Shown: positions 8,281 through 16,748 of the stretch, piece after piece | How the letters are laid out: the number at the start of each line of letters is the position of its first letter | Position numbering within the stretch: position 1 is the first letter of the stretch | From: a virus | Length of the DNA: 24,059 nucleotides | Direction: 5' to 3' (one strand) | Virus record (IMG/VR): IMGVR_UViG_3300006754_000171 | Span: 1 to 24,059 of that record | Position numbers and translations under genes: made by a program | The notes under the pieces: model-generated | What the model saw: only the letters and a program-made list of their open reading frames with translations | Databases searched by the model: none | Told to the model about the DNA's origin: nothing

Positions 8281-9720
8281 TTACTGTAATCCTAAAATCA
8301 ACTCACCACATCTTGTAACATCATCAATCTGGATACCACACTGATCGTGTACAATCATAGTATAAGCGTCTTTAGCATTACTCATTAAACCACCTTTGTT
8401 TGCTCCATAAGGAGTTTGTAAACCAGAAACGTATCCTAATTTATAACCACCTTTTTTATGAACATACTTGATATTACTTTCACCACCTTTACCTCCGAAA
8501 TCAAGGAACGTGAATCTCATAGACTCAGCTGGTACTTGGGTATCTGGATGTATGATATGATTGATCTCTCTATCATCATACATAGGGTTGTGACGTAATG
8601 TTAAAGTAATTCCATTAGGTCCAATATATTTAACGAACTGACCACCAAATGCTAAATTAGAGCTCTCTCCTGTTATGAATTTAGAATCCACAGTTAAGAA
8701 AGGAGCAGATGCATTAGACATCGCTTGATGGAATGCTAACATTCCGTATTCACCAGTATATGCTACAATATTTCTATTGTTCATATCAACTCTTCCAAAG
8801 AAGATATCTAGTAAGTACTCACGTATTAACTTTTCAGTTAAAGTGTTATATATGTGAACATGAGAATCTTTAAGTAGTTCTTGAACACCTGGTCCTGTTC
8901 TTGCAGATCTACCATTAGCACCTGCAACAGCATTAGACATTTGTCCATACCATAAAATTCTTTCTTTTTCTTTGTGCCATTGGATCCAATATTCAGCCTC
9001 AGCATATTTTAACCATTTATAGTCTTTATATACTTTACCTTCTGCATCCATTAACGCAACAACTAACGCTTGGTTAGCCGCATCACCAGTAATAGAATAC
9101 TCTTTTCTCATTGTAGATAGTTGAGATCTTAGTTTCATTGGCATTGCGTAAGTAGTAGATCCACTTTGATCTCCACCTTCTTCATAAACAGAGAACATTT
9201 TACTCCACTGCACTCCAACTGCCCCAGGTTGCCCTGCGTTAATGTTGAAAGATGCTGTAGCATCATCTGTTACAAGTTTACACACATATTTAAATCCTGC
9301 ACCTGATGGAGTAGGTCCAGACTGTATACGTGCTAAGATTCTTTCAGTACCTGCTGAAGGACTGATAACGTCTCCTGGTTTGAACCAGTCATCATCTAAA
9401 GTAAGATTAAAGGCACTATTGTTAACACCTAATATCATTTCTCCTACTCCAGTAGCTAGTGCTAGTGCAGTTAAAGGTCTACTAGACGCTCCCATTAATT
9501 CCCATTCCCAATCAAATGATTCGATTTCCGAAGTTCTTCCCATACCTTTAGTCATCGCTGTAAGAGGATTATCTGCTAAACGTGAAGCAGTAAATACTCT
9601 AGTCAATACCTTATCAAACTTGTGAGGTTCAGACAAAAATGCTGACCCTAAATGGTTTGTTTCAGTAAAATTAGCATGCCAAGGGCGAGTTAGAACAGTC
9701 AATTTTGAATTTGCTTTCAT
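8281..9720 (-). CDS. Major capsid protein, 479 aa
   Basis: This is assigned as the main shell protein, expected to have the HK97 fold, from its size, its gene order and its composition. It follows directly after an acidic scaffold-like gene and precedes probable head-completion genes. The N-terminal region (MKANSKLTVLTRPWHANFTE, then LSEPHKFDKVLTRVFTASRL) could be an extended N-arm. Residues about 195-260 have long helices with a KYAEAEYWIQWHKEKERILW stretch, compatible with a spine-like helix. The C-terminal half has strands and Gly turns (FLDFGGKGGESNIKYVHKKGGYKLGYVSG). Similar capsid proteins are known to me from uncultured Bacteroidetes phages, but I cannot run a search. No cleavage site is identified. 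A distant scaffold or capsid swap is the only serious alternative. Confidence 0.85.
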   Translation of the reverse strand: MKANSKLTVLTRPWHANFTETNHLGSAFLSEPHKFDKVLTRVFTASRLADNPLTAMTKGMGRTSEIESFDWEWELMGASSRPLTALALATGVGEMILGVNNSAFNLTLDDDWFKPGDVISPSAGTERILARIQSGPTPSGAGFKYVCKLVTDDATASFNINAGQPGAVGVQWSKMFSVYEEGGDQSGSTTYAMPMKLRSQLSTMRKEYSITGDAANQALVVALMDAEGKVYKDYKWLKYAEAEYWIQWHKEKERILWYGQMSNAVAGANGRSARTGPGVQELLKDSHVHIYNTLTEKLIREYLLDIFFGRVDMNNRNIVAYTGEYGMLAFHQAMSNASAPFLTVDSKFITGESSNLAFGGQFVKYIGPNGITLTLRHNPMYDDREINHIIHPDTQVPAESMRFTFLDFGGKGGESNIKYVHKKGGYKLGYVSGLQTPYGANKGGLMSNAKDAYTMIVHDQCGIQIDDVTRCGELILGLQ

Positions 9721-9763
9721 AACTTTCTTCTTTTTTAATTAATTTATACTATTATTATTTTTA

Positions 9764-11014
9764 CTAAATTTGCCAGTTAGAGTTGTCTTTTGCAACTTGT
9801 CCTGGTTTTTTATTTCCTCCAAAACTACCTTGAGTTCCTGTCATACTCTTTTTATTTTGAAGTTGTGTACGAAGTTTAGAAGTTAAATCTGTTTTAGATC
9901 TTTTCTTAACACCGTCCAGATTAAAATCTGTCATTCTCAAATATGCCTTTAGAACAAAGTCTTCTAAATTTTGAGCCGCCTTCATTTCATCTGCCTGAAA
10001 TTGTGTTACATATTGAGCTCCCTCAGAGCCATCAACTTTAACATTTGTTTCAGTCATATAGGAAAGAAGTTCTTTTTTAGCTTTACGAGTCAAAGGAAAT
10101 CCTTTTAAATCTGAAGAATCATTAACAAGTGTTGAAATGTTTGTTAATACCTCTTCTCTTTGAGTTTCCTTTTTCTTAACTTCCTCAGCTCGTCTTATTT
10201 CTAGTTCGTTTTTCTTATGTTTATCATATTGAACTAGTCTCATCTGAGCCTTCTGTGCTTGCTTCTCTAGCTTACCAAGATCTTCGTAATCACTAAGAGT
10301 TTCGACAATTTCTTCTTGAGTATCGCCTCGTAATTTTAAGAACTCTGAAATAACCCACTTTTGATTATTTACGTTACTTCCTCTAACATCGACTCTATTG
10401 AAGTCTGGACTGTTATAAACTTCTTTGAAGTCTCTAACACTCCCTCCATCCATCATATGTTTCAAGAGTTCTCTCCCTTCGAGGGGTAATCCTTTTTGAA
10501 ATAATTCTACTTCTTCGGATACCCGATTCTCAAGAGTTTTGCCAAATGCGTCTAGTAATGCCTCTACATCATTGGCGTTCTCTCCTTCTTCTAAATCTAA
10601 AAGTTCATTCTCTGCTAACATTTTAGCAAAAGTTGTAATTTCATTTTCGTCTTTTACAACTTCTTCTTCTACGTCAGGTTTGTCTTCACTCTTTTCTTTA
10701 GTAGAAACTTCAGGGTCAAATTCAGGTTCAACTGAATCTTCTTCTTCTGTTTCTTTAGAAGTGTCTCCAACGTTTTCTTCGTCAAAGTCAGCTCCTATAG
10801 CTTCTGGAAGTTCTTCTTCCTTTTGTTCGGTTGGTTCATCTTTAGATTCTTCCGTCTCTAAATCTAATCCTCCTAAAACTGGGTCTGGGTCTGTATTGGT
10901 TCCCAATGCTTCATCAAAGCTTGGTTCATCAATATCCCAGATTTGGTTTAGTCCTTCTTCCTTTTGCGTGATTGGTTTTTCTTCGCTCAAGGCTTCTTTC
11001 ATAGTGTTGTCCAT
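9764..11014 (-). CDS. Probable capsid scaffolding protein, 416 aa
   Basis: The first 150 residues are extremely acidic and low in complexity (runs of Glu, Asp, Ser and Thr such as EEELPEAIGADFDEENVGD). A helical, charged middle follows at about 150-300, with coiled-coil periodicity (LGKLEKQAQKAQMRLVQYDK; ELEIRRAEEVKKKETQREEV). The C-terminus is basic and Gly/Asn/Gln-rich (KLRTQLQNKKSMTGTQGSFG). An acidic N-terminus, a helical core and a short basic tail directly before the capsid gene is the classic scaffold arrangement. The stop is TAG. Its own promoter-like TATATTTG lies 14 bp upstream of the ATG, after a 111-bp gap with repeats, so this gene and the capsid genes may be transcribed at a higher level than the genes before them. 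Function is inferred from composition and position. Confidence 0.75.
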   Translation of the reverse strand: MDNTMKEALSEEKPITQKEEGLNQIWDIDEPSFDEALGTNTDPDPVLGGLDLETEESKDEPTEQKEEELPEAIGADFDEENVGDTSKETEEEDSVEPEFDPEVSTKEKSEDKPDVEEEVVKDENEITTFAKMLAENELLDLEEGENANDVEALLDAFGKTLENRVSEEVELFQKGLPLEGRELLKHMMDGGSVRDFKEVYNSPDFNRVDVRGSNVNNQKWVISEFLKLRGDTQEEIVETLSDYEDLGKLEKQAQKAQMRLVQYDKHKKNELEIRRAEEVKKKETQREEVLTNISTLVNDSSDLKGFPLTRKAKKELLSYMTETNVKVDGSEGAQYVTQFQADEMKAAQNLEDFVLKAYLRMTDFNLDGVKKRSKTDLTSKLRTQLQNKKSMTGTQGSFGGNKKPGQVAKDNSNWQI

Positions 11015-11027
11015 AATTTTCAGTTTA

Positions 11028-11035
11028 CAAATATA
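11028..11035 (-). promoter_or_regulatory. Promoter -7 element TATATTTG before scaffold and capsid genes
   Basis: The minus strand reads TATATTTG, an exact match to the Bacteroidetes -7 consensus TAnnTTTG, 14 bp upstream of ATG 11014. The -33 side is weak: the nearest TTG (11062-11060) is 24 nt away, longer than usual. An ATAACA-ATTTT-TGTTAT inverted repeat (11056-11072 on the plus strand) overlaps that -33 region and could be an operator. Confidence 0.55.
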
Positions 11036-11063
11036 ATTAAGTTTATATTAAGTTCATAACAAT

Positions 11064-11100
11064 TTTTGTTATATATTTTTACTTTTTGTTTTGTTATATA
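11064..11100. repeat. 12-bp direct repeat TTTTGTTATATA, two copies
   Basis: Identical copies lie at 11064-11075 and 11089-11100, 25 bp apart start to start (about 2.4 helical turns), just upstream of the TATATTTG element for the scaffold gene. On the minus strand they read TATATAACAAAA. The spacing and position suit a pair of regulator sites, though low-complexity AT sequence could produce such a repeat by chance. Confidence 0.5.
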
Positions 11101-11125
11101 GCGAAACGTTTAATTTCATATATAA

Positions 11126-14100
11126 CTAAGGGGTTACTGTTACTTCAGGAAGTATATAACCACCTATTAAATGTTCTGGTCCTTCATCTCTACTAAATTC
11201 CCAAAGTAGTCTCTCATTATCGTGCATATTATGAAATCCTGGTAAAAATGCACCGTTATCCATCCATTCTCCTCCATCATAATCACTTCCTCCCTTCTGT
11301 TTACTGTATACAGATTCGTCAGAAAATGTAGGGTGATTAGGTTTTTTCCATTTATCACTTCCGTGTCCTCTGGAATCTGTTGCTTTCCAATCTCCAGATT
11401 TCCAAAAACCTCTAACATCATATGCGCCCTCATCCATCATATTTACTTTCTCGCCCGTAACTGGATTTTTCCAGTTAGTGGCCCAAAGTAAAAAACTATC
11501 CATCTCCTCTTCTGATAATTCTGTATTATACTTTTCTTGAAATATCATTTCCATATCTGAAAGAGGACTTATACCGTCTGGTATATATGGTAATCTATCT
11601 TTTACAAAACCTGTAAGTTGATTTTCTGTAGTATTCCCTACTTTTCCTCCATCATTAAATTTTCTAAAACTTTTCATATATCGAGAAGTAGCAGCGTCTT
11701 TATTTGCATATACAGTTCCTCCTTGTTTATAATTACTTTCTTTTTCACTTTCATTTACTTTTACTTTTTTATTCTGAGGAAATTCATTAGTATTATAATA
11801 ATTTACAACATCGGTTATATATTCAGGTTCTTCATCTTTTACACCGCCTCTCCAGTGTTTTACTAATTCCTCTAAAGAAGGCTCTCTTCCTAAATCTTCT
11901 TTTAACATATTATATGTTCCTTTCAATAAAACAGTACTAAGATCTTTATATTTTTGATGATACTCTTCTCCACTTAAATCTCCCGAACCTTTATAATTAT
12001 ATCTACTTATATCTTCTCCAGTTGTAGGATCTATACCACCTTCAGGATAATCTATACCTCCATATTTAAAAAATAAAGCTGCTTGATCTTTAAGTTGATC
12101 TACATAAGACTGGTCCCAAGATACTCCTCCATCTTCTGGGTTATCAGCTGTAGGGTCATCCCAATAGTGTCGTCTTCTACCAAATGTATTTAAATCTTCT
12201 AATCTACTAGTAGTAATTTGAATAGGCCCATAGGCAGAAGAACCTTTTTCAGTTCCTGCTCTTTGGCCTTTAGTGCCTTTTGTTCTTATGTAAGGACTAT
12301 AATTTTCCGTTCCTAAATATCCTAAATGTTCTCTCGCTTCTATAGCTTTATAGAGTTTTTCATAATCTATTGGTTCTTGATATTTATTAATAAGTCCTCC
12401 ATCTTCAAACACATCTGCTTCCATATACATACCATTACCTATACCTAGACTTCCTGTAGTAGTAGTATTTCCTGTTTGTTCTGCAATTAAATTTTGTCTA
12501 TTTATTTGAGCATTTAAAGCTGAATCAGAACTTACTGTCTTGGGAGTATTATCAACAATTGTATTAATTAACTTATTAGTTTTATTAAGTTTACCAGCAA
12601 CTCCCAACTCTAGCCCACCCCCTCCTATTAAAGGTTTATTATACATATTTTCGCTAAACCCATAGTTAGCTTTTTGTAACCAATTTAAATCCTGATAAGG
12701 AGTTTCTTGAGCTTGAAATGATGTTAAAGGAAGAGTTTCAGAAGTAACATTAGTTCCATCTGAATAGGTAGTTGCAGCAACAGGGACTGTTCCCCAAGCG
12801 TATGGCATTGTTTTTTTAATCATTTCATACCATTTTTTACTTCCTACTGTGGCTCCCTCCATGTTACCCAGAAGTTGAGTAACGTCATTTGGTAAATACT
12901 TACCATCAGAAGCCCTTGCTATTCCTAACATTGGTTTGCCCTTTATGTGTGAACCTGTAGTACTATTTATAATATCATTTGTTAAACCTTTTTTGGTACC
13001 ATCCCAACCATGTGCTTTTAAGATCTCTTTATACCTTAACATCCTTACTTGTTGTTCTTGAGGCCGCATCAAGTATTCATGCATCTTATGCCCTTTGTTT
13101 ATTTCAATTTTAGGATAATTTTTATAAGCTCCTTCCCATGTAGAAACCTTTGTTGCTTTATCATAACTGTATCCTGCTTCTGCGCCCTTCTCTCCATACT
13201 TACTAGCCCACTCAGTATGTTTTGGATTCTCGCCAGCAAATCTTATATCATCAGAAGATGTAACAGCATTAGATTCTTTTGCTGTTAAAGATTTACCTTT
13301 TGATTCTGTCCATAAAAACTCTTCATGAGGGTTCTTTCCCTTAGCAGGAACATTAGGTTTAGATGCAGGACTTAATAGATGTTTTGTTTCATGATCAAGA
13401 TTACCTAAAAGCTGATCTATCTCGTCTATCTCGTCACTTAATCGTATTTCGTTAGCAGATCGCTTATACCATGCAGCTGTTTTTTCATCATTATGGCTTA
13501 ACCACTTACTCTCTGTGCTACTTTGTTTAACAGCAGTTTTTTTTGCTTCTTCTAAATATTCTTTTATTTTTTTAACAACATGTTCTCTACTCTCTCCAGT
13601 ATTTGTTGTTCTTAACTTTATGTATTCCTCACTTATTAAATAATCTTTATTTTTCTGAAATACATCTTTGTATGATGGGATCCTATTTGGACCAAGAGAA
13701 GGATCCATTTTAGGAGTATGTTTTACATTTTTTAATTTTGAAGCATTTGGTAAAATTTTTGGTAAAAGTTTTTTAGTAGCTGATATACTAGAAGGAATAG
13801 CAGGTACAACTCCAAGTGCTTCTAGTGAGCCCGATAAAAGATTTCCTTGCTTAAACTCTTCCTTAGAAGCCTCTGCAGACTCTAACCATGCAAATGGATT
13901 AACCATTCCTACAGCATAAGTATCAAATGCATTTTCATGTCTAGGAACATTACCCCAAGGTATATCTTCTCCTCTAACAGAATACCCAAACGTAGCTAAT
14001 GGATTAGCCCCTGCATTTTTTATTTTCTCCCATAATGTTTTTTCTGGACCCGCTGGATTTAGATATGTTCTACGATTATGATAATTCTGTTCTTCCTCTT

Positions 14101-14194
14101 CAATTTCTATATTAGGATTAGGTATAGTTACACGAGTATTATCCGCTTCAGCTATATATGGATTATTATGATAGAATGGCAAATGATGCGGCAT
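11126..14194 (-). CDS. Virion internal or ejection protein with metallopeptidase-like and lysozyme-like motifs, 1022 aa
   Basis: This is probably a virion enzyme that helps DNA entry by opening the cell wall. An HExxH zinc-peptidase motif (HETKH, residues 268-272) follows the acidic helix DEIDEIDQLLGNLD. A possible third ligand, Glu380, lies in RPQEQQVRMLR. Residues about 611-690 look like a lysozyme or transglycosylase domain: a helix with candidate catalytic Glu619 or Glu622 (KAIEAREHLG), then YIRT and SSAYGPIQIT (652-661). A related helical part reaches HWRGG at 780. Short Gly-Gly linkers recur (FEDGGLI at 596, YKQGGTV at 822, FNDGGKV at 846). The C-terminus ends GGYILPEVTVTP, a tail I have seen on virion proteins of Bacteroidetes phages. 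No signal peptide is present. It sits 2 bp after portal. The peptidase assignment is inference from motifs; the lysozyme-like one is stronger. Confidence 0.85.
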   Translation of the reverse strand: MPHHLPFYHNNPYIAEADNTRVTIPNPNIEIEEEEQNYHNRRTYLNPAGPEKTLWEKIKNAGANPLATFGYSVRGEDIPWGNVPRHENAFDTYAVGMVNPFAWLESAEASKEEFKQGNLLSGSLEALGVVPAIPSSISATKKLLPKILPNASKLKNVKHTPKMDPSLGPNRIPSYKDVFQKNKDYLISEEYIKLRTTNTGESREHVVKKIKEYLEEAKKTAVKQSSTESKWLSHNDEKTAAWYKRSANEIRLSDEIDEIDQLLGNLDHETKHLLSPASKPNVPAKGKNPHEEFLWTESKGKSLTAKESNAVTSSDDIRFAGENPKHTEWASKYGEKGAEAGYSYDKATKVSTWEGAYKNYPKIEINKGHKMHEYLMRPQEQQVRMLRYKEILKAHGWDGTKKGLTNDIINSTTGSHIKGKPMLGIARASDGKYLPNDVTQLLGNMEGATVGSKKWYEMIKKTMPYAWGTVPVAATTYSDGTNVTSETLPLTSFQAQETPYQDLNWLQKANYGFSENMYNKPLIGGGGLELGVAGKLNKTNKLINTIVDNTPKTVSSDSALNAQINRQNLIAEQTGNTTTTGSLGIGNGMYMEADVFEDGGLINKYQEPIDYEKLYKAIEAREHLGYLGTENYSPYIRTKGTKGQRAGTEKGSSAYGPIQITTSRLEDLNTFGRRRHYWDDPTADNPEDGGVSWDQSYVDQLKDQAALFFKYGGIDYPEGGIDPTTGEDISRYNYKGSGDLSGEEYHQKYKDLSTVLLKGTYNMLKEDLGREPSLEELVKHWRGGVKDEEPEYITDVVNYYNTNEFPQNKKVKVNESEKESNYKQGGTVYANKDAATSRYMKSFRKFNDGGKVGNTTENQLTGFVKDRLPYIPDGISPLSDMEMIFQEKYNTELSEEEMDSFLLWATNWKNPVTGEKVNMMDEGAYDVRGFWKSGDWKATDSRGHGSDKWKKPNHPTFSDESVYSKQKGGSDYDGGEWMDNGAFLPGFHNMHDNERLLWEFSRDEGPEHLIGGYILPEVTVTP

Positions 14195-14196
14195 AT

Positions 14197-16707
14197 TTAT
14201 TCAGATTTTTTCTTAGATGCTCTATCTTTAGCTTTTTCTTTTTTATCGTGTTCTCTTTTTTTCTCCTCTTCATAAGTTTTTTCGCCTATTTCTTTTTCTT
14301 TAATATCGAGTTTACGATTTTCAAGTTCCATCTTTTTATCATTATTCTCTACTTGAGCTTTTAATTTCTCAATCTCTAACTGATCAGGAACTCCGTTATC
14401 GTTAGAATCTTGATCCATTTGATTTCGGAAAGAATTTATTTCTGCTACTTTAAGTTTAGTTTCGTTATCTTTATCTACTTTATACTTATCAAGTTCAAGT
14501 TTTTGTTTCTCAATTTCAGCTTTTTCTGCAGCCATTTGCTGAGCAGCTTGTTGTTGAGCTTGTACTTGTTGTTGCTGAGCTTGTTGTTGCTGTTCTTGAA
14601 TTTCTTTCTCTCTTTGTCTTCTTTCGTCTTCAGCTTTTTCTAATATAACTTTTATTTCACTACTTGAATCAGTTGATAACATCTTAATTACATCTGATAA
14701 TTCTGCCTGTTGATTTTGTAATGCAGCATGTGCAAGTTGTTTCATAGTCATAAACATCTCTTGATCTTTTGCGGAGTCAGAAACAAATACCCCAAAACTA
14801 GAGTTAGAAAGCTCAGGAGGATCTATAGTTATAAGCCTAGTAGTCATATCATCTAGTATATATTGAAGTTTCTTTTTCTTACCGTCTCCCCACGCAACTT
14901 TAGCAGTATCTACTAATCCTTCTAAAACAGCTCCTTTTAAATAATTATGTTGGTAAAACCACTCCTCAGTAATATGTGAAGATTGTACAACAGCTTGTTG
15001 AGTATTTCCAACAAGTTCATGGGGACCTACTTGACCTTCTCTTTGTTTAGTAACCCCAGATACTTCACCACATTGTGCCTCTAGATATTCTAATAACGAT
15101 ATCTTTTGTTGTATAGTTTGTGCCATAGTAAGATCAATAGATTGCCATTGATTGAAATTACTAGGTTTATTTCTAGCTCCCTCTTCATTTGGATTAACAA
15201 ATGCGATACCTAAAGCGTCAAAATAGTATAACCACTTTTCCATATCCATCCCCATAGAAGATGGTATTTGAGTAATATCTGCTAAGAACTTTTTACCTTT
15301 ATCAGATGCTAGATCTAATTCTAATCTATACATCATAATATTATATAAGTATTGATAAGGTTTCATTCTATCTATCATAGAGATAGATTGAGAATTTAAA
15401 TTATTATAAGCTAATCCACAATATCCTAACTTAGCTGTATATAAATTATCTATATCCTTAAATTGATTAGGTTTTGCTCTCATGTTAATATAAATATCAT
15501 CTCCTATTTTGGTACCTTCCCATATTTCAGGAATCCATTCCCATTTTATGTTGATATCTCCAGCATCTTTATTTATTTTATATGTACCATCAACTATCAT
15601 TTCTGCCTCTTCCATGGTTTCAGGATCTAAATATGTTAAAAATCCTATACGTTGTAAAGATTTCCACTCACAGTGAACGACTCTTATATAAGAGCCGCTT
15701 TCACTGTCAGTGTTATTTGAATCCCACTCGAAAGGAAAAGAAGAAGAAAATACGTCTTGGTCATCGTAGTTAAATTCAGGGGAGCCCAATGGATGGGCGG
15801 TACCAGCTGTACTGGTATCGTCAAATAAATCTTTTACTTGTTTTTCAGTTAGATATTCTCCAAAATTATCTACAACAGATCCTGGAGTCATTCGCATAGT
15901 ATATTTAGCCCACTGTGCATCTTGGATATTATCTATATCAGGATCTTTATCACATTCAAAATATAAAGGATTAACTACCCTAACAGCAGGTTCACCATTA
16001 ATAACGCCAACCCAATATATTTCTTGGCCAGCAATTAATGCATGTTTCCATCCTTTATTAAATTTTAAACGTAAAGATTCCTTTTTCTTCAGATACCCTA
16101 ACATTTGATTACCCATAATCTCAATAGTCCCTTGGTAATCTCTTCGCATATACTCTTCAATCTCTGAAGGAGTCATTTGCTTCTGTATTTGTTGTATCTG
16201 TTGTTGCATTTGTTGCGCCTGTTCAGGATCTTGAGATTCTGGAACACCCCCTTCAGGAGATAACCCAGATTCCATAATAGCTTGCTGAACTCTAACTTGC
16301 ACTTCTTGTTGTATATAGCTTTTAAGTAATTTGGCCTTTTCTCTTTCTCTTTCTGTTATAGCTTCTGGATTTGTAGCTACAACCTTAAAATTAAAAGGTC
16401 TTTTGATTTCTTCTCCAAATAAAACACGCAATTTAGGAGACATAATATCGTAATGTCTTAATTCTGCAGGTAATTCACCTACTCCTTCAACTCCATAAGG
16501 TTTACAAACGTATTCAAAGTCGTTGAGGTCTAGTATTCCATTAAATAAATCATAGTTTACTGATTTTCTTTCTATATCATTACGACCACCTGTGGTCATA
16601 TTTCTATGCTTATCTATTTGATCTATAACGTCTTTAGCCCATTGAAAGTCATTTGCTTTCTTTTTAGAGTATGAAAGTCTCTGTTGTGGAAATGCATATG
16701 ATGCCAT
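14197..16707 (-). CDS. Portal protein with long coiled-coil tail, 836 aa
   Basis: The portal forms the dodecameric ring at the capsid vertex through which TerL packages DNA. The N-terminal core has a block typical of Bacteroidetes podovirus portals, with LRHYDIMSPKLRVLFGEEIK and PFNFKVVA at about 82-110. The centre carries receptor-like segments such as YCGLAYNNLNSQSISMIDRM and the helix TMAQTIQQKISLLEYLEAQC, followed by SGVTKQREGQVGPHELVGNT. From about residue 685 the protein becomes a Gln/Ala-rich then Glu/Lys-rich coiled coil that runs to the C-terminus (residue 836), much longer than in a minimal portal. Within it, residues 765-778 form a DxDxNDNGxPDxxE loop. The gene lies between TerL and the 1022-residue virion protein, as expected. 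It is preceded by a TATATTTG promoter-like element. Confidence 0.9.
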   Translation of the reverse strand: MASYAFPQQRLSYSKKKANDFQWAKDVIDQIDKHRNMTTGGRNDIERKSVNYDLFNGILDLNDFEYVCKPYGVEGVGELPAELRHYDIMSPKLRVLFGEEIKRPFNFKVVATNPEAITEREREKAKLLKSYIQQEVQVRVQQAIMESGLSPEGGVPESQDPEQAQQMQQQIQQIQKQMTPSEIEEYMRRDYQGTIEIMGNQMLGYLKKKESLRLKFNKGWKHALIAGQEIYWVGVINGEPAVRVVNPLYFECDKDPDIDNIQDAQWAKYTMRMTPGSVVDNFGEYLTEKQVKDLFDDTSTAGTAHPLGSPEFNYDDQDVFSSSFPFEWDSNNTDSESGSYIRVVHCEWKSLQRIGFLTYLDPETMEEAEMIVDGTYKINKDAGDINIKWEWIPEIWEGTKIGDDIYINMRAKPNQFKDIDNLYTAKLGYCGLAYNNLNSQSISMIDRMKPYQYLYNIMMYRLELDLASDKGKKFLADITQIPSSMGMDMEKWLYYFDALGIAFVNPNEEGARNKPSNFNQWQSIDLTMAQTIQQKISLLEYLEAQCGEVSGVTKQREGQVGPHELVGNTQQAVVQSSHITEEWFYQHNYLKGAVLEGLVDTAKVAWGDGKKKKLQYILDDMTTRLITIDPPELSNSSFGVFVSDSAKDQEMFMTMKQLAHAALQNQQAELSDVIKMLSTDSSSEIKVILEKAEDERRQREKEIQEQQQQAQQQQVQAQQQAAQQMAAEKAEIEKQKLELDKYKVDKDNETKLKVAEINSFRNQMDQDSNDNGVPDQLEIEKLKAQVENNDKKMELENRKLDIKEKEIGEKTYEEEKKREHDKKEKAKDRASKKKSE

Positions 16708-16736
16708 AGTATTAAAGTATTTTCTTTTCTAACTTA

Positions 16737-16744
16737 CAAATATA
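16737..16744 (-). promoter_or_regulatory. Promoter -7 element TATATTTG before portal
   Basis: The minus strand reads TATATTTG 29 bp upstream of the portal ATG, starting 5 nt after the TerL stop. The expected -33 region lies within the end of TerL and shows no clear TTTG, so this is a weaker promoter call than the one at 20342. Confidence 0.45.
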
Positions 16745-16748
16745 GTAT

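Noticed and set aside
10539-11036. 165-codon Ser-rich plus-strand ORF
   Set aside because: It is the antisense shadow of the Glu/Asp/Ser-rich start of the scaffold gene; the low-complexity codons there leave the opposite strand open.
11167-11433. 88-codon minus-strand ORF inside the 1022-residue gene
   Set aside because: It is an out-of-frame shadow of a well-supported gene and shows no domain.
14078-14643. Several Phe/Ser/Leu-rich plus-strand ORFs
   Set aside because: They are antisense to the Lys/Glu/Gln-rich coiled coil of the portal and the start of the 1022-residue gene. Runs of Phe and Leu are complements of Lys and Glu codons, not real membrane proteins.
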